The notes: generated from the sequence alone by a model not told the origin. Positions 9,118 through 17,838 are shown, counted from the stretch's first letter. The stretch: 64,000 bases of DNA from Cytobacillus horneckiae (GCF_002835735.1 NZ_PISD01000027.1:33375-97374); one strand, 5' to 3'. Numbers and translations are program-made.

Positions 9118-9122
9118 AATTA

Positions 9123-9683
9123 TCATTTTTTAAATACTGTTTTAAGAATCTCGTCCATGGACATATCGCTATCCACTTCGAATGTACCTGGGCGCAAATC
9201 ATTTTCGTAGCCTTTTTTCTCAACGGCGTTGAAGAAGTCCATGCCTTTATTGATGATTTTGGCGCTTTCTAGCGCTTTACCTACATCGATGCTCGTCATG
9301 CCGGAAGTAACGGTAAGCATTGTGCGGTATACAGTTTCACCGTCACCCTTTTTATCGTTATTTTCCTTCGCTTTTTTTACTTCTTCTTTCAGCTTTTCAT
9401 TTTCCTCTTTCAGGCTTCCTGAATCCTGTAAATCCTTGTTGATTTCTTTCCATTCATCCTCTGAGTGAATAATGAAGCCTTCTGCCTTTAATGCGGTCTG
9501 CATTTCGTCTGCGCTTAATTCAACATTCTTATCTTTATCTTGTTTTTCTGGTTCTTCTGCAGTAGCTGGTTCAGCAGCTTCAGTGTTTTTTGTGTCATTT
9601 GGCTCAAGAAAGTATGTAATTCCTAAAATAACAGCTGCCACGATTAATCCTCCGGCGAAACTGCGCATTGTTTTTTCACTCAT
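9123..9683 (-). CDS. Membrane-anchored protein with MltG/YceG N-terminal-like domain
   Basis: A 186-residue protein. One membrane helix lies at residues about 8-26 and a charged, acidic linker follows. A coiled coil runs at about 90-112 (L-K-E-E-N-E-K-L-K-E-E-V-K-K-A-K). The C-terminal part (V-G-K-A-L-E-S-A-K-I-I...L-R-P-G-T-F-E-V-D-S-D-M-S-M-D-E-I-L) resembles the substrate-recognition subdomain of endolytic transglycosylase MltG. The catalytic domain of MltG is absent, so it is not itself expected to cut glycan. Its start overlaps the previous gene's stop by 4 bases, implying translational coupling. Confidence 0.65.
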   Translation of the reverse strand: MSEKTMRSFAGGLIVAAVILGITYFLEPNDTKNTEAAEPATAEEPEKQDKDKNVELSADEMQTALKAEGFIIHSEDEWKEINKDLQDSGSLKEENEKLKEEVKKAKENNDKKGDGETVYRTMLTVTSGMTSIDVGKALESAKIINKGMDFFNAVEKKGYENDLRPGTFEVDSDMSMDEILKTVFKK

Positions 9684-10057
9684 TGGGCCACTTTGCTCCT
9701 TTCAACCTTATGTTTACCATATGGTGCTAGAAGGCTTTCAGCTTCTTGAACAGTGATTTTTTTCTTAGTAGCAATGCTTTCATACGAATAGCCGCGTCTG
9801 TGTAAATCAATGATTTCGCGAAGTAGTGCTCTATGTTCTGATTCCTGAGGTGAAACTCCTGCTTCTTGTGCCGTGATTTCTGCATCTATCTCCATGCGTT
9901 TAATTTGCTGCTGTAATTGATGAATTTCATCCATTAAGGAAAAAGAAACTTGGTCAATATGCTGTTCCTGCTGCACCTTTGATTGTTTCGCCTTAACAAA
10001 TGATAAAATGAGCAAAACGACAGCTGCACCAAGTAAAATGGCAAGTACCCATTCCAT
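9680..10057 (-). CDS. SwrB-like single-pass membrane protein with C-terminal helix-turn-helix-like motif
   Basis: A 125-residue protein with an N-terminal membrane helix (residues 2-22), a coiled-coil stretch around 45-65 (M-D-E-I-H-Q-L-Q-Q-Q-I-K-R-M) and a C-terminal segment L-H-R-R-G-Y-S-Y-E-S-I-A...V-Q-E-A-E-S-L-L. The same architecture is seen in SwrB/YlxL-type (DUF6115-like) proteins of bacilli. GGGAGG precedes the ATG. It is the first gene of a two-gene operon with the MltG-like protein. Identity as a SwrB relative rests on pattern only. Confidence 0.55.
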   Translation of the reverse strand: MEWVLAILLGAAVVLLILSFVKAKQSKVQQEQHIDQVSFSLMDEIHQLQQQIKRMEIDAEITAQEAGVSPQESEHRALLREIIDLHRRGYSYESIATKKKITVQEAESLLAPYGKHKVERSKVAQ

Positions 10058-10134
10058 CTAAAAAATCCTCCCTTATATGAATCTATTTTCCTGTGATTTT
10101 TTAATTATACCTTCCTTTTAGAAGGAATTCGATT

Positions 10135-10179
10135 ATTTTTGTCAAAATCCCACAAAAGTCATGTGTTTGTGACAAAAAT
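10135..10179. promoter_or_regulatory. Nested inverted repeat upstream of purU
   Basis: Perfect 10-base arms atttttgtca/tgacaaaaat enclose a second pair cacaaa/tttgtg. The element sits between the divergent swrB-like gene and purU, 170 bases before purU, with a smaller palindrome ttcctt/aaggaa at 10112-10127. It could be an operator for a dimeric regulator. The regulator is unknown. Confidence 0.35.
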
Positions 10180-10349
10180 AGGCGACATAAATCATAGTCC
10201 ATTTATAGTATAAGTGATTGTAAATAAAATTCAAGCAATCTGAATAGGTTTGTTCCAATTTTTTCTAAGCTTCTATAATAGTATTTTTTCATTGATTCAC
10301 ATCTGAATAAAGTATAAAATGCAATAAAAAAAGTGATAAGGGGAGCATC

Positions 10350-11249
10350 ATGAATTCTGTATTTAATTTACAATCGGCGCAGTATAAAGATAAACAAAAG
10401 AATAGAGGCAGATTGCTTATCAACTGTCCAGATCAGCCGGGGATCGTTGCAACTGTTTCTAAGTATCTTTTCCAATACGGAGCAAACATTATAGAATCAA
10501 ATCAATATTCAACTAATCATGAAGGCGGTAGCTTCTTTATTCGCATTGAGTTTGAATGTCCAAATCTACAGGAGAAATACAAGGAGATAGAGCAAAATTT
10601 CCAAGTTGTCGCCAATGATTTTTCTATGGATTGGCGCCTGCAGTTGGTTAGCCGGTTAAAGCGCACTGCTATATTTGTGTCTAAAGAGCTTCATTGTTTG
10701 CGGGAAATCTTATTGGAATGGCAAAATGGAGATATGATGATGGAGATACCATTAGTGATCAGTAATCATGAAGCAGCAAAAGAGCTAGTAGAATCTCACA
10801 AAATCCCTTTCTATCACATACCTGCAACGAAAGAGAACCGTCAGGAAGCCGAATCCCAGCATTTAAAACTGCTGGAGGAATTCGAGATAGATGTCATTAT
10901 TCTGGCAAGGTATATGCAAATTTTAACACCGAATTTTGTTTCTGCACAGCCTAATAAAATTATAAATATCCACCATTCCTTCCTTCCGGCCTTTGTAGGC
11001 GCAAGACCTTATGACAGGGCATATGAAAGAGGGGTGAAAATAATTGGAGCAACCTCGCATTATGTGACAAATGATTTGGATGAGGGTCCAATTATTGAAC
11101 AGGATATTCGCAGAGTTGACCACCGTGATCATGTCGAGGATTTAAAAAGAACAGGCAGATCGATTGAACGCAGCGTCCTTGCGAGAGCGGTTAAATGGCA
11201 CTTAGAAGACCGCATCATTGTACATGGAAATAAAACAGTTGTATTTTAA
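10350..11249 (+). CDS. purU: Formyltetrahydrofolate deformylase PurU
   Basis: A 299-residue enzyme hydrolysing 10-formyltetrahydrofolate to formate and tetrahydrofolate, balancing one-carbon pools. An N-terminal ACT domain (residues about 20-95, C-P-D-Q-P-G-I-V-A-T-V-S) is followed by a formyltransferase-like domain. Catalytic landmarks are I-N-I-H-H-S-F-L-P-A-F and E-G-P-I-I-E-Q-D. AAGGGGAG precedes the ATG. It is monocistronic, with its own terminator. One-carbon units from N-methylated compounds such as sarcosine could feed through this enzyme, but that link to neighbouring genes is inference. Confidence 0.93.
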   Translation: MNSVFNLQSAQYKDKQKNRGRLLINCPDQPGIVATVSKYLFQYGANIIESNQYSTNHEGGSFFIRIEFECPNLQEKYKEIEQNFQVVANDFSMDWRLQLVSRLKRTAIFVSKELHCLREILLEWQNGDMMMEIPLVISNHEAAKELVESHKIPFYHIPATKENRQEAESQHLKLLEEFEIDVIILARYMQILTPNFVSAQPNKIINIHHSFLPAFVGARPYDRAYERGVKIIGATSHYVTNDLDEGPIIEQDIRRVDHRDHVEDLKRTGRSIERSVLARAVKWHLEDRIIVHGNKTVVF

Positions 11250-11291
11250 ACTCAACATTTCATAGATGATAGAAAAATAAGCCAATCATCC

Positions 11292-11322
11292 TACCTCTGG
11301 ACTTTTCCAGAGGTATTTTTTT
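11292..11322 (+). terminator. Rho-independent terminator of purU
   Basis: A perfect 10-bp stem tacctctgga/tccagaggta with loop cttt and a run of T. Confidence 0.92.
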
Positions 11323-11345
11323 ATAGAAACTATTGTAATAAAACA

Positions 11346-11360
11346 ATGAAAGCGCTTAAG
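11346..11360. promoter_or_regulatory. Candidate CcpA (cre) site
   Basis: atgaaagcgcttaag matches the cre consensus at 13 of 15 positions with a perfect palindromic core aagcgctt. It lies about 180 bases upstream of the DUF5058 gene. It suggests carbon catabolite control of the DUF5058/M20 operon. Confidence 0.45.
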
Positions 11361-11535
11361 TAAATAGGTGATAATAGTCCCTCTTTAGAGGAAAATAAGA
11401 AGAATGTTAAATTTACAGCTCTTTCGCTTTGTTGGAAAACCTTACAAATACGTTGAATTAATAAGGTAATTGTTTTTAAATATAATTAAGTTTTATTTAC
11501 AGAATATTTAATTTATTAGAAAGCGGAGGGATGAC

Positions 11536-12255
11536 ATGGAGGAATCTTTAAAAGTGGCTAACAGCCCAGTAGTCTGGATTATTGCATTAACTGTTATTGG
11601 CATTGTCATTTTTCAAGGAATTATTTTTATCCGAATGGCTGCTAAAACAAGTCAAAGTGTCGGATTAAGTAAACAGGATGTTCATCGCGCCCTTAAAATA
11701 GGTGCAATCAATGCGATTGGTCCATCATTGGGGATAATGGTTGTTGCCGTGTCTCTCATTACATTACTTGGTGATCCGCTAACATTGATGAGAATCGGAA
11801 TAATTGGCTCAGCAGCAACAGAATCAATGGGTGCTTCACTTGCTGCCACTGCCTATGGAACTGAACTAGGGTCTTCAAGCTTTAATGCAGAGGCAATGAC
11901 AACAGTTGTTTGGGTTTTATGTATCGGCGGAACAGGCTGGCTGCTATTCGTTGCCCTCTTTACAAAATCACTTGGAAAAATAGAAGCAAAGGTCTCTAAT
12001 AGCGAAAAGAAAAATGGCGGCGTACCTATTATGATCATTGTTTCCAGCGCTGCGATGTTAGCTGTATTTGGAAATTTATTAGCAGGAGAGATGTTTAAAG
12101 GTTATGAGACAGCGATTGTCACGGTTTCAGCCGCAGCTTCGATGGGTATCGTTTCACTTATTGCGAATAAAAAGCCAAGATTAAAATGGCTTCATGAATG
12201 GTCATTAGGGCTGTCTATCATCGCAGGGTTAACAGTTAGTTATTTTACATTTTAA
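11536..12255 (+). CDS. DUF5058-family membrane protein
   Basis: A 239-residue integral membrane protein with about six hydrophobic segments, matching the DUF5058 family pattern (N-S-P-V-V-W-I-I-A near the start, then I-G-A-I-N-A-I-G-P-S-L-G). GCGGAGGG lies 7 nt before the ATG. It is followed by a second membrane gene and an AbgB-like amidohydrolase on the same strand. This order suggests that the two membrane proteins form a two-subunit transporter for the hydrolase substrate. No transport function has been shown from sequence alone. Confidence 0.7.
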   Translation: MEESLKVANSPVVWIIALTVIGIVIFQGIIFIRMAAKTSQSVGLSKQDVHRALKIGAINAIGPSLGIMVVAVSLITLLGDPLTLMRIGIIGSAATESMGASLAATAYGTELGSSSFNAEAMTTVVWVLCIGGTGWLLFVALFTKSLGKIEAKVSNSEKKNGGVPIMIIVSSAAMLAVFGNLLAGEMFKGYETAIVTVSAAASMGIVSLIANKKPRLKWLHEWSLGLSIIAGLTVSYFTF

Positions 12256-12378
12256 TAAAGGCCAGAGAGTTTGCAGTTTTTTAAAGGAAGCGAAAGTTTC
12301 ACTGACCGGCAGCGGAATGCAAGCCCATGAAAATGAAAAAATTTTAACAGCGCTTTAATAAAAGGAGATGATCCAACC

Positions 12379-13080
12379 ATGGCAGTAACAGAGACTCGCT
12401 TGCAAACGAAGAAAAGAGAAGCAGTGCAAACGTATGAAATGAATACCTTTCATCAGAAGTCACATTTTTGGGGCAGGCTGACAATTTGGATGGTCACGAT
12501 TTTAACTGTTTCACTCCCACTGTATCTCTCGTTTATATTAGGTGTTCATCCTGGCTGGCAGCCAATAGCGGTCGGAATGATTGCCTATGCAGCCGCTATT
12601 GGCTATGCATGGTTTATGGAACCAATCTCTTATTATCCCACTTTAGGAATATCAGGAACTTATCAGGCATTTTTAACAGGAAATATCGCAAATATGTGCC
12701 TTCCTTCAGCAGCTGCCGCCCAAAATGCAGTAGGAGTGGAGCCTGGGACGAAAAAGGGGGAAGTAACGGCAGCATTAGCGATTGGTGCAACGTCGCTCAT
12801 GAATATGGCGATTCTTATTGTCATTATTATTTCTGGTTCTTATTTAGTTTCTGTCATCCCAGAATCAATCCAAGCTGTCTTTCCATATATTGTCCCGGCT
12901 ATTTTTGGAGGAATATTTGCTCAGTTTGCCATGAAAAAACCGCAGTATGGGAGCGTTGCGATTGCAGTAGGCTTGACGGTTAACCTGCTGCCTATTGCGG
13001 CTTTTTTCAAAGGGATTATTTGCATTATCATCACAATTGCCATTTGCATTGGAATAGAGAAAAGAAGAATGAAGAGATGA
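12379..13080 (+). CDS. Membrane protein, probable partner of the DUF5058 protein
   Basis: A 233-residue protein with a soluble N-terminal 35 residues and about six hydrophobic segments. Conspicuous motifs are P-T-L-G-I-S-G-T-Y-Q-A-F-L-T-G-N-I-A-N-M-C-L-P and A-A-A-A-Q-N-A-V-G-V-E-P-G-T. I do not recognise a named family. AAAGGAG precedes the ATG. Its position between the DUF5058 gene and an M20 hydrolase points to a substrate-uptake role with the DUF5058 protein. The 123 bases before it hold no convincing gene. Confidence 0.65.
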   Translation: MAVTETRLQTKKREAVQTYEMNTFHQKSHFWGRLTIWMVTILTVSLPLYLSFILGVHPGWQPIAVGMIAYAAAIGYAWFMEPISYYPTLGISGTYQAFLTGNIANMCLPSAAAAQNAVGVEPGTKKGEVTAALAIGATSLMNMAILIVIIISGSYLVSVIPESIQAVFPYIVPAIFGGIFAQFAMKKPQYGSVAIAVGLTVNLLPIAAFFKGIICIIITIAICIGIEKRRMKR

Positions 13081-13133
13081 TAGGGATATAAAACACAGGG
13101 GGATAAGATAATTAAACAATTGGAGGTATCGTT

Positions 13134-14666
13134 ATGGGGAAAGAGACTGTATTGGAATGGATTAATAATAATGAGAAATACTTTACAGAGATGGCACAAG
13201 ATATTTGGAATCACCCGCAAGTTGCTTATGAAGAAGAATACGCATCTGCTTTACAGATGAAGGTATTAAGCGATGCGGGATTTTTCATAAAAGAAAGCAT
13301 AGGAGGAGCAGAAACTGCTTTTATCGCCGAATATGGATCAGGAAAACCGGTTATCGGGATTCTTGGAGAATATGATGCGCTGCCAGGGCTGTCGCAAAAA
13401 GTGTCTGCCAAACGAGATGAAGTGACTCAAGGCGGGCCTGGACATGGGTGCGGCCATAATTTATTAGGGACAGCAGGAGTAGAAGCGGTAATAGCCATGA
13501 AGAATGCGATGGAAGATGAGAAGTTAAACGGTACAATCCGCTATTATGGCTGTCCGGCTGAAGAGGTATTATCAGGAAAGACCTTTATGGCAAGAGAAGG
13601 GGTATTTAATGATTTGGACTGTGCATTAACTTGGCATCCTGGTGTATCAAATTTTGTCGTAAATATGTCTATGCAGGCGATGGTTTCAGTTAAATTCCAC
13701 TTTAATGGTATTACGGCACATGCAGCTGGAGCTCCCCATGCTGGCAGAAGTGCGCTCGATGCAGTCGAGCTAATGAATGTTGGTGCAAACTATATGAGAG
13801 AACATGTGCTGGACGGCTCTCGTATTCATTATGTTATAACGAATGGCGGCCTTGCTCCCAATATAGTTCCTGATCAAGCAAGTGTATGGTATTACTTGCG
13901 TGCATCGACGACAGCGCAAGTTGATCAAATGCTTGCAAGGGTAAACAAGATTGCCGACGGTGCAGCATTAATGACAGAAACAGCAGTGAGCTCAGAGGTG
14001 ATGGCATTTGCCTATAATGTCCTGCCAAATGATACATTAAATGAAATCATGCTAGATAATATGAAAATATCGGGAGAGTTCTCATTTTCAAACGAGGAAA
14101 TCGCTTTTGCAGAAAGTCTCGTTGAAACAGTTGATTCCTCTGTTGTTGAAATGTCTAAACAGCAATTTGGTATTCCTATAGAGGAGAGTCTTCCAACAAG
14201 TATGAATGAGTTTAAGCATTTAAAGGGACAATGCATGGGTGGGTCAACAGATGTAGGCGATGTTAGCTGGATAACCCCTGTCGGTCAAATTATGACAACA
14301 TGTGCGCCTGTGGGTGTTCAGCCTCATTCATGGCAAGCTACCGCGTCTTATGGATCGTCCATCGGTTTTAAAGGAATGCACCTAGCAGCTAAATCGATGG
14401 CATTATCCATTTACGATTTATTAAAGAATGATGAATTTATTCGAAAAGCGCGTGAGGAGTTTATGAAAGAAACAAATGGAATAAAATATAAACCCGGTAT
14501 TCCAGACGATCTTCTTCCTCCTAAGCTGCCATCACCATCTACATTCATGCATGTCTATAGTAAAAGCAACGGCACAGCGGTTTTAAGTTGTGCCGTTGCT
14601 TTTTTACCTAGCTCCACATGCGGAATTTGGCGTGCATTTTGGCTGCAAATGCGTCGAAACCGTTAA
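13134..14666 (+). CDS. M20 amidohydrolase, AbgB-like, with an unusual 3' extension
   Basis: A zinc-dependent aminoacyl amidohydrolase resembling the B subunit of p-aminobenzoyl-glutamate hydrolase. Metal-binding landmarks are G-H-G-C-G-H-N near residue 105, P-A-E-E-V near 140 and T-W-H-P-G near 165; the dimerisation domain follows. The family normally ends shortly after the I-P-D-D-x-x-P-P segment seen here at about residue 460. This frame has no stop there and continues some 45 codons through a perfect terminator hairpin (14565-14605), ending at 14666 and overlapping sqhC by 4 bases. The tail (rich in S, C, R) looks non-native. Stop-codon loss or a sequence error is likely. Expected role: hydrolysis of an N-acyl or N-aroyl amino acid imported by the two upstream membrane proteins. 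Confidence 0.85.
   Translation: MGKETVLEWINNNEKYFTEMAQDIWNHPQVAYEEEYASALQMKVLSDAGFFIKESIGGAETAFIAEYGSGKPVIGILGEYDALPGLSQKVSAKRDEVTQGGPGHGCGHNLLGTAGVEAVIAMKNAMEDEKLNGTIRYYGCPAEEVLSGKTFMAREGVFNDLDCALTWHPGVSNFVVNMSMQAMVSVKFHFNGITAHAAGAPHAGRSALDAVELMNVGANYMREHVLDGSRIHYVITNGGLAPNIVPDQASVWYYLRASTTAQVDQMLARVNKIADGAALMTETAVSSEVMAFAYNVLPNDTLNEIMLDNMKISGEFSFSNEEIAFAESLVETVDSSVVEMSKQQFGIPIEESLPTSMNEFKHLKGQCMGGSTDVGDVSWITPVGQIMTTCAPVGVQPHSWQATASYGSSIGFKGMHLAAKSMALSIYDLLKNDEFIRKAREEFMKETNGIKYKPGIPDDLLPPKLPSPSTFMHVYSKSNGTAVLSCAVAFLPSSTCGIWRAFWLQMRRNR
14561..14605. terminator. Bidirectional terminator inside the end of the M20 gene
   Basis: A perfect 12-bp stem (agcaacggcaca/tgtgccgttgct, 14565-14576 and 14589-14600) is followed by TTTTT on the plus strand and by TTTT on the minus strand. 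It serves both converging genes, yet lies within the open frame of the M20 gene. Confidence 0.9.
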
Positions 14667-16558
14667 GCCTTCATGAATTTATCCTTGTAATGTGCCAATG
14701 CTAGTAAAGGAAATAAATATCGATAGCTGTGATAATGAAAATAAATGCTTCCGGCAAGTCCTTGACCGGCTGGATAATCTTCAGTCCATTTTTGGCCATC
14801 AAGCGATTGTAGTAAAAATTGGACGGCATCCTCCATCCTTTTATCAGGCTGCTTCGAAGCGGAAACAAGGGCATCTAGCGCCCATGCCGTATGGGTAATT
14901 GTACTATCTCCGAGAGGGATGTACATTTTCTTTTTGTCACTCAAACAGGATTCTCCCCATCCTCCATCATGATTTTGAATAGATTTAAGCCACTTTACTC
15001 CTGTCTGTATCGAAGGGTTATTAGTAGAAACACCAGAAGCCTTAAGCCCGGTGATGGCAGCCCAAGTGCCGTATATATAACAAATCCCCCAGCGGCCGTA
15101 CCATGAGCCATTCTCTTCCTGATGTTTTTGTAACCAAGAAATGCTGTTTGTAAATGCCGGATCATCATGGGGCAAACTTGTATATTTACCGAGGAATTCC
15201 ATTGCTCTTCCAGTTAAATCAGCACAGCTTGGGTCAGTCAATATATATTCACTATCCTGAATAGGGACCATTGCTAGTAATTTGCTATTCGTATTTTTTT
15301 CAAATGCAGGCCAGCCTCCATCATCATTTTGCATGGAAAGCAGCCAGTTTACTCCTTTATTCCATGCCTCTTTTACACTTGAATTGCCTGATACTGCACG
15401 GGTAATTGCCCTAAGTGAAGCGCTTGTATCATCTACATCCGGCTGAAAAGTATTAACGTCTGAAAATCCCCAGCCGCCAGGCTTGGCAGTTTTATTGTGA
15501 ATGACCCAATCACCATACTTGCTCTGCTGTCTTTTTAACAAGTATTGATTTGCCTTTAGAATCATATTGTCAGAAGCAGGGACTCCGGCTTCCTGAAGCG
15601 CGTAGTTTATTAAAGAAGTATTCCATACAGTCGCTGTTGTTAATTGAATATGAGTGTAGCCTTTAACTGTTGTTTTAAATTGATATAAACCATTGACTGC
15701 TTTTTTGATGATCGGATCATTTTTTTTATGGCCTAGCGCCAATAACGAAAAAATCATTAGAAAAGTAGAGGTGATATAGCCAAATAATGTGCCGTCGGGT
15801 TCAATATGATTAAACATATATTGTTTTGCCCTACTGATGGAAAGCAGGTGCAGTTCTTTTGGAATCCCGATGATTTTTTTTGCGCTGTCCTGCAGCAAGG
15901 AATGAAGCGAACGCCATTCAGAAGAACGTGACCAGCTGAAGTAAGGATCATCTCTGGTGGTATAAAGGTTGGATAAATCAGGACTATTCGTAGTTTTTAT
16001 TGCGAATTTCTTGTCGGCTACAATCATTAACGGGACTATATTTGCACGTCCATACACAGAAATGCTGTAGAAATTAATTGGAAAAGCAAGAGGAAGAATC
16101 ATAAGTTCAATCGGGAGTGGGAAAAAGGATGGCCATTTATGCTGACCAGTAACTGAAAGAATTATTTTCGTAATGAAATGAGTATGTTCAATGCCGCCGT
16201 TATTTAAAATAAATCGTCTAGCCTCCTTCATCTTTTCATCTTTTTTACTGTAATAGCCTGAATAAAGAAGGGCATAATAGGCTTCAACAGTTAGGGAAAG
16301 ATTGCCGTTTTTGCGTTCATCTTTAAAATGCTTCCAAGCGCCATTTTCACTTTGCTTGCTAATTATCCGCTTTACAAGTTCTTGAATTAACTCTTCATCA
16401 TTAATTTCCAGGGTTCTTAATAAAATAATCATATAGGCATCTGTGGATATACTAGATTCAAATGGATATTCCCATGTGCCTGCAGATGTTTGATCATCTC
16501 TAAACTTTTGAATCAGCTGCTTGATTCCGTCTGCAATCTCCATGCTTTCATCACTCAT
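14663..16558 (-). CDS. sqhC: Squalene-hopene / tetraprenyl-beta-curcumene cyclase SqhC
   Basis: A 631-residue terpenoid cyclase. The catalytic acid motif D-V-D-D-T is at residues 374-378, and several QW repeats are visible (Q-N-D-D-G-G-W, Q-E-E-N-G-S-W-Y-G-R-W, Q-N-H-D-G-G-W). Length and the segment W-G-I-C-Y-I-Y-G-T-W-A-A-I-T-G closely follow the B. subtilis enzyme, which cyclises tetraprenyl-beta-curcumene into sporulenes and can also act on squalene. The membrane-bound product modifies spore or cell lipids. The start is uncertain: no clear ribosome binding site precedes this ATG, and a second ATG five codons in is possible. It is convergent with the M20 gene and divergent from yppC by 72 bases. 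Confidence 0.9.
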   Translation of the reverse strand: MSDESMEIADGIKQLIQKFRDDQTSAGTWEYPFESSISTDAYMIILLRTLEINDEELIQELVKRIISKQSENGAWKHFKDERKNGNLSLTVEAYYALLYSGYYSKKDEKMKEARRFILNNGGIEHTHFITKIILSVTGQHKWPSFFPLPIELMILPLAFPINFYSISVYGRANIVPLMIVADKKFAIKTTNSPDLSNLYTTRDDPYFSWSRSSEWRSLHSLLQDSAKKIIGIPKELHLLSISRAKQYMFNHIEPDGTLFGYITSTFLMIFSLLALGHKKNDPIIKKAVNGLYQFKTTVKGYTHIQLTTATVWNTSLINYALQEAGVPASDNMILKANQYLLKRQQSKYGDWVIHNKTAKPGGWGFSDVNTFQPDVDDTSASLRAITRAVSGNSSVKEAWNKGVNWLLSMQNDDGGWPAFEKNTNSKLLAMVPIQDSEYILTDPSCADLTGRAMEFLGKYTSLPHDDPAFTNSISWLQKHQEENGSWYGRWGICYIYGTWAAITGLKASGVSTNNPSIQTGVKWLKSIQNHDGGWGESCLSDKKKMYIPLGDSTITHTAWALDALVSASKQPDKRMEDAVQFLLQSLDGQKWTEDYPAGQGLAGSIYFHYHSYRYLFPLLALAHYKDKFMKA

Positions 16559-16630
16559 TTCAAATAATAATCAATTTACTCATAGATATTCAAAGGACAA
16601 ATTTATCATGCGTGAAGGGAGGTAATTGCC

Positions 16631-17767
16631 ATCTTATTTCTAAATAAATGGCTAAAGCATCCTCAGCTTTCTAGACAGCTTAAATTAATTAAAAGCGGGC
16701 TGAAAGGAAAGGGAAATGAACCATTTAACGGTGCTGCTCTGACGATTGAGGAAAAAACAATCATTGATAATATCAGAAAAAAGACAGCTGTCTTAAATAA
16801 AAATAATATAACAAGAACAAAAGCATATCTTGATTTTTACATACAGCATCCTACCATGCACTGGCCCTTGCTAGCGCATATGGTTTCCAGAAATGCAGGC
16901 TGGAACATGACCGATTTAAAAGGAGACTTATTATCAAGACTCTTAACAATTGACGAGCAGGAGATGTTTTTTAGTTTTATGGAAAGGGCAAACTGGCTCA
17001 TATTTCAAGATGCATATCCGCAGCTTTTACTATATGAAGAGAGTGTAAAACGGGGTGAGCCTTTATTTTATCTTTTGCCCTATATGGATATATCTATTTT
17101 TATGGAAGTGATATGGAGCCTTTTGTGGGAAACGGATCATTCTGATTTATTGACTATAGCGCTCATCATTAATGAGCAGAACTATATCGAAAACAGGGTT
17201 GTGAGGAATGCGATATATCAAAAAGAGGTGATACATACAATCGAATTTAAGCTGCAAGATATGTTTTCGTTTAATTATATTCTCTTTCCTTACACGAACC
17301 ACAGTATTGTACACTTCTCTGGACAGGTCGTCCATTTATTTGATGAGTTAAAGGAACGAATATTGTTAGGAAAAAAGCTATATAGACTGCTGTTTCAAAA
17401 CGAATCTACATTAAGAAGCATTGTTAAATGGGCCGTTAATCATGAACATACAGGTTCAAGAAAGGATTATTGGCCTCATATTTTCAATAATGTACAAGAG
17501 GGCTATCCCAATCAGCCCTATCATGCACGATTATCGAAAGGGAAATTAAAGAGCGGTGCAAAGAAAATATATAGTCCATCGTTAGTTTATGCCTGGGAAA
17601 ATCAAATTCAGCCGGCAGCTGAAACTGGAGATTGGTATAGGGACGCTAAAATTATTACCGATTTAATTTATCGTAAAGAGAACGTTGATGACAAGATCAA
17701 AGAGAAGTATTGTGATTCATTAGAAAAACTGGAGCTGGCAGTAGTAGCAAAAAATATCATCTTTTAA
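16631..17767 (+). CDS. yppC: DUF2515 (YppC) family protein with a non-canonical start
   Basis: Resembles the YppC/DUF2515 family; function unknown. The first ATG (16856) would start at M-H-W-P-L-L-A-H-M-V-S-R-N-A-G-W, in the middle of a well-conserved block. The frame is open upstream to 16616 and encodes family-like sequence (N-K-N-N-I-T-R-T-K-A-Y-L-D-F-Y) with no ATG, GTG or TTG in frame. The only strong ribosome binding site, GGGAGG at 16617-16622, is 8 nt before an ATC (16631) and 2 nt before an ATT (16625). I place the start at the ATC (378 residues). Either a rare initiation codon is used or the ATG was mutated or misread. A terminator follows. Confidence 0.7.
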   Translation: MLFLNKWLKHPQLSRQLKLIKSGLKGKGNEPFNGAALTIEEKTIIDNIRKKTAVLNKNNITRTKAYLDFYIQHPTMHWPLLAHMVSRNAGWNMTDLKGDLLSRLLTIDEQEMFFSFMERANWLIFQDAYPQLLLYEESVKRGEPLFYLLPYMDISIFMEVIWSLLWETDHSDLLTIALIINEQNYIENRVVRNAIYQKEVIHTIEFKLQDMFSFNYILFPYTNHSIVHFSGQVVHLFDELKERILLGKKLYRLLFQNESTLRSIVKWAVNHEHTGSRKDYWPHIFNNVQEGYPNQPYHARLSKGKLKSGAKKIYSPSLVYAWENQIQPAAETGDWYRDAKIITDLIYRKENVDDKIKEKYCDSLEKLELAVVAKNIIF

Positions 17768-17771
17768 AGAG

Positions 17772-17799
17772 AACTATCGATTAGAACCGGTAGTTTTTT
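17772..17799 (+). terminator. Rho-independent terminator of yppC
   Basis: The stem aactatcg/cggtagtt (one G-U pair) is followed by T residues, just after the yppC stop. Confidence 0.8.
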
Positions 17800-17823
17800 C
17801 TTGTTTTTTGAAACTTTTCCACT

Positions 17824-17838
17824 TTAAAGCGCTTACAT
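17824..17838. promoter_or_regulatory. Candidate CcpA (cre) site
   Basis: ttaaagcgcttacat fits the cre consensus with a single mismatch on either strand. It lies about 107 bases before the permease gene that heads the carbamoylase/M20D operon, consistent with catabolite repression of that operon. Confidence 0.5.

Noticed and set aside
12256..12358. Short coding remnant (F-L-K-E-A-K-V-S-L-T-G-S-G-M...) between the DUF5058 gene and the next gene
   Set aside because: The frame is open for about 30 codons and reads plausibly, but it has no start codon with a ribosome binding site and no recognisable family; chance cannot be excluded.
12468..12983. 171-codon open frame in another frame of the membrane-protein gene at 12379
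   Set aside because: It overlaps a gene with clear membrane-protein character and a good ribosome binding site; its own composition (rich in C, S, W, Y) is typical of a shadow frame.
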